Of a stretch of 57,271 nt of DNA, positions 47,931 through 55,579 are shown in pieces. Within the stretch, counting starts at the first letter, position 1. Each line of letters starts with the position of its first letter. The stretch lies in contig JALHMH010000030.1 in assembly GCA_022844165.1 (NCBI GenBank), positions 1 to 57,271 of the forward strand, written 5' to 3'. A program made the translations under genes and the position numbers. Source of the stretch: Lysobacterales bacterium (GTDB lineage: Bacteria; Pseudomonadota; Gammaproteobacteria; Xanthomonadales; SZUA-5). The notes below the pieces were generated by a model. The model had not been told where the DNA came from, searched no databases, and saw only the letters and a program-made list of their open reading frames with translations.

Positions 47931-50006
47931 TCACGTCTCCCGCAACCCCTGGCTATACATCGTCGCCCACTCGCCCACTTCCTCCGCCATCAGTCGATAG
48001 GTGCGTTCGCTTAAGTTGAGTACGGCGTGGCTGGCGCTGATGCCGAAGGTGGGCGCGTGGGTTTGCAATTGCCTGGCTTCGACGAGCAGAAGGGACAGGG
48101 CGCCGGCCATGGCGCCGTGGCGGTCGGCGAGCTGTTCGGCTTGGGATTGGAATAGGATGCCGTTGAGCGTGGCCATCAGCGCTGGCAGCAGCGCCGTGAT
48201 GAACACCAATGCGACGCCGACGATCGATAGCACTTTGCCGATGGGTACGATCCAGGCTTCGGCGACGAGGCAAGTCGCAAGCTGCGAATTCAGTATGAGT
48301 TTGGCAATGATCACGACGATGTCGATACCGACAATCCAGATCACTAACCCGCCGCAGGTGGCGATGCCGCGTTCGAGCATGCGGTGGACGGCGCTCATCT
48401 TGGCGTGGGTGCTGGCGTGATGCGCGATTTGATCGTTGATCAACTGAATCAGCCCAACGATCGCCAACCGGCTATCGCCTCGCCGCGCGGCGCTATTGCC
48501 GGGAGCCATGGCGTCGGCGCGGCCGATCGGCAGGCTGTCCTCCAGCGGCAAACGCCGCACGAAGTCCTCGGTGACGTGGTGCGCCGGACCCTGTCGCGAT
48601 GTTTGGTGTACCAGATCGACGCGCGCACTGCCGATGCCAATCAGATTCGGCATGACACGCAACCGCTCGGCGATGTAGCGCAGCTCGACCGACAGTTTCC
48701 CGGCCTTGGTCTCTTCGGCACGCTGCGTGTTGTCGCTGATCTTCCACACGATTCCGAACTTCGCCACCGCGAGCGAGAACAAAGCGACAAGCGACCATGG
48801 CCCAGGTTTGCCCATCGCCAAAATCGACAGTGAAACCAACGCAAGAACCACAGCAAGCAAGCCCAGCCAGTAGTTGCTGATGAAGAGACTGCGGTATTCG
48901 GCCATGCGACCCGTCTGCGAGGTGCCTACTTGACGGCGCCAGTGAGCGACCGTCAGCACTTCCTCTTTGATTTCCGGAAGCGTTGGGCCCGCGAAGAAAA
49001 GGCCAGCAACGCCGAGCGTCAATGCGCTCAACGATTGCCAGGGCGATGGCTCAGATAACTTCAGTTGCGCTGGTTTCTTCTCGCTGCTGCTGGTATTCGT
49101 TTCGCTCGCGGGAATCAGCACCGCAAGCAGCTCGGCCTCGTAGGTTTGAGCGTAAACTCTGAACGGCCGCTCAAACGCGTCCCATCGTGTCGACTGCTTT
49201 TGCCCAGGCTGCGGATCGCAGGCGCTTCGAAGCGAGTGCTTCGCATCGGATATCAAGGATGGCGCAGAAAGCGCGGACTTCAGAACCGCTCGCCACACAT
49301 CCCGCCAGTCGTCGCTCGGCACGTAGTCCGCACGCAACTCTTCGATATAGCGCAACACGAACACGTCTTGACTGGCTGGATCGATCACCAACACCGGCGT
49401 GTCCAAACTCATCCCGCGCTGAATGGTCTCTCGCGTGCCGCCTGCCTCGCCCTCTTGCTCGCGATCGATCACGGCAACGAGGAACTCGCACTGGCGAATC
49501 AGTACCTCGGACTGATAGCAATGTGCGGCGGCGCGGATGCGCTTTTCGCGCTTCATTTGCTCGTCGTTGATCGCCTTGCCGGCTGCAGGGTCGGGTCGAC
49601 TGCGCGGCATCTCGCCATCGAGCACGAGTTCGAACGTGTTGGGTTTGGCGATGACGGCGGTGCGACGTGCATCGAACCCCGCGATCTCCGTCTCTTCACT
49701 GCGCAGCTTGAAGTCGTTCACCGCACAGGGATAGATCAGCAGCAACTCATGCGGCTGCGCCGAGTGGCTGTCGCGCCAGTCGCAATAGCTCGTTACCGCC
49801 AGGCTGTCCGCGCCATTCGCCATGCCACTGGCCAGACGCGATAACTCGACCGACTCGGGCGCGGACCAAGTCGCGCTCGTTGCCCAGACCTCCGTCAGCC
49901 GCTCAACCAGCCAAGCCGTCTCTTCCGGCAAGCTGCGCGCACCCACGAACCCCATGCGCACTCGCGGCGGCGATGACACGATGCTCGGAAAACTGCGCTC
50001 TGACAT
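47931..50006 (-). CDS. SLOG-like domain with SLATT-like membrane domain
   Basis: 691 residues. The N-terminus (about 10-250) fits a SLOG fold: RVRMGFVGARSLPEETAWLV, LASGMANGADSLAVTSYCDW, CEFLVAVIDREQEGEAGGTR and ETIQRGMSLDTPVLVIDP. The Gly-Gly-Thr segment and Ala-Asp-Ser turn are typical nucleotide-site features. Membrane segments lie at about 330-350, 380-425 (two), 560-580 and 605-625. The C-terminus ends YRLMAEEVGEWATMYS, similar in position and pattern to the end of the 567-residue protein at 40231. This matches predicted SLOG-SLATT conflict effectors, where a nucleotide signal would open a membrane pore. It is transcribed away from the TIR-like gene at 50456. Confidence 0.68.
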   Translation of the reverse strand: MSERSFPSIVSSPPRVRMGFVGARSLPEETAWLVERLTEVWATSATWSAPESVELSRLASGMANGADSLAVTSYCDWRDSHSAQPHELLLIYPCAVNDFKLRSEETEIAGFDARRTAVIAKPNTFELVLDGEMPRSRPDPAAGKAINDEQMKREKRIRAAAHCYQSEVLIRQCEFLVAVIDREQEGEAGGTRETIQRGMSLDTPVLVIDPASQDVFVLRYIEELRADYVPSDDWRDVWRAVLKSALSAPSLISDAKHSLRSACDPQPGQKQSTRWDAFERPFRVYAQTYEAELLAVLIPASETNTSSSEKKPAQLKLSEPSPWQSLSALTLGVAGLFFAGPTLPEIKEEVLTVAHWRRQVGTSQTGRMAEYRSLFISNYWLGLLAVVLALVSLSILAMGKPGPWSLVALFSLAVAKFGIVWKISDNTQRAEETKAGKLSVELRYIAERLRVMPNLIGIGSARVDLVHQTSRQGPAHHVTEDFVRRLPLEDSLPIGRADAMAPGNSAARRGDSRLAIVGLIQLINDQIAHHASTHAKMSAVHRMLERGIATCGGLVIWIVGIDIVVIIAKLILNSQLATCLVAEAWIVPIGKVLSIVGVALVFITALLPALMATLNGILFQSQAEQLADRHGAMAGALSLLLVEARQLQTHAPTFGISASHAVLNLSERTYRLMAEEVGEWATMYSQGLRET

Positions 50007-50455
50007 ACACGCCCCCCAATCGATGGTCGCTCGATTCGAATCTGCCGCGCACGCCTCACGAGGTCAATGGGCGGTCAGATTTTGCGAGATTTCGTTGCGG
50101 TGGAACCTGCGCACTTCGCTACCTGATTGAGGTAGCTTTCCCAAAATCGATCGCGGCACATGTGAAAACAAGAAATATAGGATGGCGATGACTCAATTCC
50201 TGGAACGCTACTTAGGACGACGCTCGCTCGCCGCGCGAGGATGGTGAGACCTTACGCGCCGAGACGACTCCTTCGGGGGAATGGCGCACGCATCCAATTG
50301 GCGACCGCAGAATGCGATTCGCGGATTCTAGATGCGAAGCACCTACGTCGAGGGTCCGCTTTTGGTTGCCGATAGCATCGTCGGGCCAGTCACTGCAGCG
50401 TCGATAGCGGAGTCTGTCCGTTTCAGGTTCGATTAGATTGAGAATTGAGGAGCAC
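50007..50455. promoter_or_regulatory. Divergent intergenic region with inverted repeat
   Basis: These 449 bp separate two divergent genes and must hold both promoters, but I cannot pick convincing -10/-35 boxes. A perfect inverted repeat GCTACCT-GATTG-AGGTAGC lies at 50118-50136, about 110 bp from the SLOG-like start. It could be an operator or a hairpin in the leader of that gene. The last 20 bp supply GAGGAG for the plus-strand gene. No gene is seen. Confidence 0.35.
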
Positions 50456-51664
50456 ATGAGCGCGACAAAAAAAAACCAACTTCTGTTCTTTTCGCGATCC
50501 TTCGACCAGACAGATGCTGTTGTAAACGACTTCTTCGCCGCGATCGCTGCGGGACTCGAAATAAATCTAAGCGATATCGGATACGGTTCGCCACAAGCAC
50601 CAATCGAAAAGTGCCGTGACCTAATCGCCAGTGCTGGCGGTGTTTTCGTAGTTGCGGTCCGGCGAACCCCACTAAAAAACGGCCGGTTCGCAATGCCGGA
50701 CGCATGCCGTGACGAAATTGGGATGGCCTACGGCCTCAGAAAACCAATAGTAATATTTTGCGAGGATGGCGTAGAGGTGGAGGGTTTTGCAAAACACTAC
50801 GGGACACGTCAGACATTCTCACGGATTGATCTCCATAAACCGAATCATATTAGAGATACGATCCGAGCGATCAGAGAACTATATTTGAAAGTAATTGGCG
50901 ACTTTCCCATTCAAACGGATATGATGAGAGCGGATATATACTCTGAAGGAACAAAACTGCTTGCAGATCTTCGCCGTGATTCCAAGGGCTGGTTTTGGGA
51001 ACTCATTGTGAAAAAGAGACTGATATTCAATGAAGACTTGAATCAGCCGCTGACGGATGGAACCTGGGCATCTTCTGCAATTGCGGTACCGGAAAGTGCA
51101 CCACGCATTCTCTTCTCGATAAATCCCTTAGAATCGAGTCGAAAATTTAAGCTCACACCCAGCCTCAGGCGTCACACGGCATTATTGGTCGACTGCGTTA
51201 CAAGCGTTTCTCCCAAGCCCAAGAAAGGTGACTGGCTAGAGTATGAAGCCAAGTCTCAGTCGCGGTACCTTAATCCACTCGTTATGGAGGACCTTTTATC
51301 CCGTGACTCTCCGTACGTTATAGGCGGAAAGCAATATTTTTGCTTAGAAGGCTTAGTGCCAGTTCAACTTACAGAAAAATTGGAGATTGAATTGAGATTT
51401 GAAAGAGGATATCCAATTCACAAATCAAGCCCTTGCATGGTATCGGGACCCCATTCAAACTCGCTTGACCGATTGGATACGGAGGAGACTGCCCGAATGG
51501 TCTGTACCGAGCGCGATACGATCGGGGGCGAGACTAGAGTTAGAACGCTCGTTCATAAGCCCCGACAAAATTACCTCTATGGAATAGCTTGGAATCCCTT
51601 GCCAACGGACAGCCTCGATAAAGCACATGCCTCTGGAACGGGGAATGCGGAGGCACGTTCCTGA
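50456..51664 (+). CDS. TIR-like/nucleotide-binding-fold protein with unknown C-terminus
   Basis: 402 residues. The N-terminal ~130 residues have a flavodoxin/TIR-like order: LLFFSRSFDQTDAVVNDFF, KCRDLIASAGGVFVVAVRR and ACRDEIGMAYGLRKPIVIFC, where DEIGMAYGLRKP resembles the Glu-bearing helix of TIR-like and deoxyribosyltransferase-like folds. The C-terminal 250 residues are not recognised; they may be a sensor. The ATG at 50456 is preferred over the upstream TTG because GAGGAG lies 5-6 bp before it. Codons 4-7 contain nine A in a row (50467-50475). The gene is visibly richer in A and T than its neighbours, which suggests recent acquisition. It has no membrane span. Confidence 0.62.
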   Translation: MSATKKNQLLFFSRSFDQTDAVVNDFFAAIAAGLEINLSDIGYGSPQAPIEKCRDLIASAGGVFVVAVRRTPLKNGRFAMPDACRDEIGMAYGLRKPIVIFCEDGVEVEGFAKHYGTRQTFSRIDLHKPNHIRDTIRAIRELYLKVIGDFPIQTDMMRADIYSEGTKLLADLRRDSKGWFWELIVKKRLIFNEDLNQPLTDGTWASSAIAVPESAPRILFSINPLESSRKFKLTPSLRRHTALLVDCVTSVSPKPKKGDWLEYEAKSQSRYLNPLVMEDLLSRDSPYVIGGKQYFCLEGLVPVQLTEKLEIELRFERGYPIHKSSPCMVSGPHSNSLDRLDTEETARMVCTERDTIGGETRVRTLVHKPRQNYLYGIAWNPLPTDSLDKAHASGTGNAEARS

Positions 51665-51874
51665 CCTCATCCGTAAGCAGGCATCTAGCACCTATTGATC
51701 GTATTGACTTGTGTTTTTCAAAATTGGCACTCATTGGTGTTTGCGGTGGACATTTGGCGCCGAGCTCCTGGAGATCGCTTCTTTCTCTCGGGCTCTACTC
51801 GGCCGATGGCGGTGAGGGAGTCGACGCCAAATTTGGCGCGCCTCGCTGCCCAAAAGCCCCTGTCGCGTCAACCG

Positions 51875-52438
51875 CTACAACTGCCAGAGCAACGCCAACT
51901 CCAACGGCGCATCAGCAAACGGCTTGATGGCTGCAACATCGTCGCCGCCGTGGGTTGCCAGCAGCAGCCATTGGCCGGACGGCGAGCGCTCGTAGGCTTC
52001 GAGCGTCTGCGGGTCGGGGTCGATGAGCCACAAATGATCGACACCAGCAAGGGCGTAGGTGCTCATTTTGATGCGTCGATCGAAACGCGCGGTGCTCGGC
52101 GACAGCACTTCGCAAATCCAGTTTGGAACGATGTCGATATAGGCGTCTTTGGTCGGTACGACCGGCATCCGTTCGCGCCGCCAGCCGGCGAGATCGGGTA
52201 CGACGACGGCGCCGGCGATGTGTAGCTCGGGTTCATTCATCAGTACCCATCCGCCGGGCCCACCGCGGCCAAACCGAAATGGCATGCTCAACTGCCCGGA
52301 CAAACCCATGGACGTGACGGCGTGCCTGGGCGCAGGCCGTGGGCTGGTATGCAAAACACCTTGCACCAACTCGGCCACCAGGTGTTCCGGTGCGTTCAGC
52401 ACATCCTCGTAGGTCGCCAGTTTGCGCGCGGCGGTCAT
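51875..52438 (-). CDS. Uma2 family (DUF820) PD-(D/E)XK-fold protein
   Basis: 187 residues. The restriction-endonuclease-like core is visible: ELVQGVLHTSPRP, VVPDLAGWRRERMP with the first acidic residue, and ICEVLSPSTARFDRRIKMS with the Glu and a Lys of the PD-(D/E)XK motif, then VDHLWLIDPDPQTLEAYE. Uma2 proteins are abundant in cyanobacteria and sporadic elsewhere, often in mobile or accessory regions; their role is unknown. The ATG at 52438 has GGAT 7 bp upstream; an ATG at 52447 is an alternative. It marks the right border of the accessory region. Confidence 0.85.
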   Translation of the reverse strand: MTAARKLATYEDVLNAPEHLVAELVQGVLHTSPRPAPRHAVTSMGLSGQLSMPFRFGRGGPGGWVLMNEPELHIAGAVVVPDLAGWRRERMPVVPTKDAYIDIVPNWICEVLSPSTARFDRRIKMSTYALAGVDHLWLIDPDPQTLEAYERSPSGQWLLLATHGGDDVAAIKPFADAPLELALLWQL

Positions 52439-52657
52439 GGCAATCATCCGACAATCAATGCGCGCCAATGTAGCGCGAGCGGTCCAGGGGCGCAACGCCA
52501 GCGTGGCTGCAACGATCGAGAGGTTCATTGGCGGCCTATCTGTGCGCGACTGGCCGCTCGATGCAGCTTCGCACTACGCGGCGCTGCGGGCGTCGGGTGC
52601 GCTTAGGCGTTTGACGAAACGGGCTCCCAGGTCTTTGCGACAGAACCCAACGCCGTC

Positions 52658-53638
52658 TCAATCAGCGCCGATACCGGTGATCCGCGCCACCACGGCATCC
52701 AACAATTCAGTGTCGATTTGCGTCGCGGTCGACATGCGCCAGCCGGGTGTGCCGGGCGTGAGTTTGACGGCGTCTTTTTCGGTGTAGATGCGGGGCAGAT
52801 CGTCGTCGAAGACGATGCGAGCCAGTTGTTCGGCGCTGGCATGGTCGGGCAAGGGATGTTCGATGACCTCAATGCCGCGGTCGCGACAGGCGTCGAAGAT
52901 GCGTCTGGGATTGCCAACACCGGCAATGATGTGCGCGGATTGACGGGCAAAGTGGCTTGCAGCGACACGCCTGCTGCCATCGAGTGCGTGGAATCCATCG
53001 ATCACTACGTGCATCGCGAACTCGCCGGCGCACGGTTCGCCGCCGTTGCGGACGATCGCGTCAACGCGGCTCAGGCGGCTCAAGGGGGTGCGCAAGGGGC
53101 CGGCGGGCAACATCCAACCATTGCCAAAACCACGGGTGCCGTCGATCACTGCAATCTCGAACATGCGCCCGAGCCGCCAGTGATCCAGGCCATCGTCGGC
53201 GATCACCACGTGCAATGGAACGGCATCGGTCAGGCGGCGCAGTGCGGCGACACGATCGACTCCCACCGCAACCGGCGCACCCGTACGCTGGACGATCATC
53301 AGCGGCTCGTCACCGACCTCGGTCGCGACGGCGTGCCGATCGACGAGTCGTACATCATGCGTGGTTCGACCGTAGCCGCGACTAATCACGCCCACCGCAA
53401 ACCCGCGTGCGCGAAGCCCTTCCACGAGCGCGATGACCAGCGGCGTTTTTCCGCTGCCGCCCACAGTAACATTGCCGACGACGACCACCGGCACCGGCGT
53501 GGCCGCTGGACGCGACATCGCCGCTGGCATGATCGACAACACCCGCAAGCCGCGATACACCAGACTCAACGCGCGCCATGGCCATGCCGGCGGCCCGCCC
53601 CCATACCAGCGGCGCAACCACACCTCTTCAGGCGTCAT
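52658..53638 (-). CDS. lpxK: Tetraacyldisaccharide 4'-kinase LpxK
   Basis: 326 residues. It phosphorylates the 4' position of the lipid A disaccharide at the inner membrane. The P-loop is VGNVTVGGSGKTP (about 54-66), with ISRGYGR and DDGLDHW (the catalytic Asp region) following, then IAGVGNPRRIFDACRDRG and YTEKDAVKL. The start at 53638 lies 11 bp inside the end of msbA, so translation is coupled to the flippase gene upstream, the usual msbA-lpxK order. The longer frame upstream only reads msbA out of frame. Confidence 0.95.
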   Translation of the reverse strand: MTPEEVWLRRWYGGGPPAWPWRALSLVYRGLRVLSIMPAAMSRPAATPVPVVVVGNVTVGGSGKTPLVIALVEGLRARGFAVGVISRGYGRTTHDVRLVDRHAVATEVGDEPLMIVQRTGAPVAVGVDRVAALRRLTDAVPLHVVIADDGLDHWRLGRMFEIAVIDGTRGFGNGWMLPAGPLRTPLSRLSRVDAIVRNGGEPCAGEFAMHVVIDGFHALDGSRRVAASHFARQSAHIIAGVGNPRRIFDACRDRGIEVIEHPLPDHASAEQLARIVFDDDLPRIYTEKDAVKLTPGTPGWRMSTATQIDTELLDAVVARITGIGAD

Positions 53639-55469
53639 GGCTAAGCTCGGTTTGCGCCAGCGCCGCGTAGTGCCCACCGCGGGCGAGCAGCTCGGCATGT
53701 GTGCCACTTTCGACGATCCGGCCACGGTCCATCACGACAATGCGATCGGCGCGTTCCACGGTCGACAAACGATGCGCGATGACCAGGGTCGTGCGGCCAC
53801 GCATGGCCTCGCTGAGGGCTTGTTGCACGAGGCGTTCGGAGCGATTGTCGAGTGCCGATGTGGCCTCGTCCAGAATCAGAATTGGCGCATTCTTGAGTAG
53901 CGCGCGCGCCAGCGCCAGGCGTTGCCGTTGTCCGCCGGACAATGCCGCACCGCGCTCGCCGATCGGCGTGTCCAAACCGTGTGGCAGGCTTTCGATGAAT
54001 TCCATCGCATGCGCAGCGACAGCCGCTTCGATCACTTTTTCGCGCGGCGCGCTGCGCAGAGCGCCATAGGCGATGTTGTGCGCGACGGTGTCGTTGAACA
54101 GCACCACTTGTTGGCTGACGAACGCGATCTGCGCACGTAGCGATAACAACGCAAACTCCGTAACAGGCACACCATCGATGCGCACCGAGCCACTATCGGG
54201 TTCATAGAGGCGTGCGAGCAATGAGACCAGCGACGATTTGCCGCTACCCGAACGCCCCACCAACGCGACCGTTTCGCCGGCAGCGACGCTGAGTGTCAAC
54301 GCATCCAGCGCCGACTCGTCACGACCCGGATAACGCAGACTCACCTGATCGAAACAGATCGCACCTTGCACGCGCTCCGGGCGATGTTGACCGGCATCTT
54401 TCTCCGGTGGTTCGTCGAGCACTTCGAAGACCGATTCGGCGGCAGCCAGACCGCGCTGGATCAGGGCCTGAGCCTGCGTCAGCCGTTTCAGCGATGGCAA
54501 GATCGCCAGCATCGCCGTCATGAAGGCGGTGAAGCCGCCCGGCGTCAGGCGTTCCAGTTCACCTGGACGCGTGGCGAGGAAAACCACGAGCGCCAGCGCG
54601 CTTGCGGCGAGTATTTGCACAGTGGCCGAACTCAGCGCGTTGGTCGCCGTGATCTTTAGATGTTGGCGGCGGTTGTGTTCGTTGACCTTCGCAAAGCGCT
54701 CGCGTTCTTCTGACTGCCCGCCGTAAATCTTGATCTCACGCTCGCCGAGGATCGCGTCCTGGCCCATTTGCGTGACATCGGACAGCGAAGCCTGAATGCG
54801 CCGGCTGATCGCCCGATAGCGCTTACTGACAATGCGTACAACAAGCGCGATGGCCGGCCCGGCGATCAGCACCGATGCGGCAAGCAGGGGGCTCTGCCAG
54901 AACATCACACCGAGCAGCGCCAGAATAATCAGCGTATCGAGCACTGCAATCTTGACACCTTCAGTGCTCGACTGCCCGATTTGTTCAACCTGCATGGACA
55001 GACGCGTCAATGCATCGCCGCTCGGCCGCTCCGAAAAGTAGCGCGATGGCAGCGCCAGATAACGATCGAACACTTCGGCGCGCAAGTCGGCGATCATTCG
55101 GCGCGAGATCAACGCCATTCCGTAGTCGCCCAGATACACGCCAATGCCGCGCACGACGAACAGCGCAATGATCGCCAGCGGCAACCACGCAATCACGATG
55201 GAGTTACGCGCACCGAGTGCATCGTCGAGCAGCGGCTGCATCAGAGACGTAAATCCCGCCGCGACGAGCGCTTCCAGCAACATGCCCAGAAACGCCACCA
55301 GCGCGATCTTCCCGTGCGGTCGGGCATAAGGCAGCAGGCGGCGATAGAGGATGCGATCTTGCAAGGACAATGGCCGTGGGGCGGGCGCGCGATGATCGCG
55401 GTTGCGCGAGTGTGCGCCAAGTGGGTAGCTTGGCGGTATTGGGCGTTGGTTCCCGAGAATTTTCGACAT
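53628..55469 (-). CDS. msbA: Lipid A export ABC transporter MsbA
   Basis: 613 residues; flips lipid A-core across the inner membrane. Six membrane helices occupy about residues 50-335. The ATPase domain has Walker A GRSGSGKSS (405-413), the Q-loop FVSQQ, the signature LSGGQRQ, Walker B ILILDEATSALD and the H-loop VIAHRLST. The N-terminus is about 30 residues longer than usual and proline-rich, and no strong ribosome binding site precedes the ATG at 55469, so the true start may be slightly internal. It forms an operon with lpxK and is divergent from the Mur ligase gene. Confidence 0.95.
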   Translation of the reverse strand: MSKILGNQRPIPPSYPLGAHSRNRDHRAPAPRPLSLQDRILYRRLLPYARPHGKIALVAFLGMLLEALVAAGFTSLMQPLLDDALGARNSIVIAWLPLAIIALFVVRGIGVYLGDYGMALISRRMIADLRAEVFDRYLALPSRYFSERPSGDALTRLSMQVEQIGQSSTEGVKIAVLDTLIILALLGVMFWQSPLLAASVLIAGPAIALVVRIVSKRYRAISRRIQASLSDVTQMGQDAILGEREIKIYGGQSEERERFAKVNEHNRRQHLKITATNALSSATVQILAASALALVVFLATRPGELERLTPGGFTAFMTAMLAILPSLKRLTQAQALIQRGLAAAESVFEVLDEPPEKDAGQHRPERVQGAICFDQVSLRYPGRDESALDALTLSVAAGETVALVGRSGSGKSSLVSLLARLYEPDSGSVRIDGVPVTEFALLSLRAQIAFVSQQVVLFNDTVAHNIAYGALRSAPREKVIEAAVAAHAMEFIESLPHGLDTPIGERGAALSGGQRQRLALARALLKNAPILILDEATSALDNRSERLVQQALSEAMRGRTTLVIAHRLSTVERADRIVVMDRGRIVESGTHAELLARGGHYAALAQTELSHDA

Positions 55470-55579
55470 ATTGCCGCGCTTCGCGCGCCCCCTGACTCAA
55501 AAGGGCCTTCAAGAGCCAAACCTGCTTTGTAGAAAATTCGACTTCATCGTCCAGATCGCCTTCCATCGAGGACTTTAGT

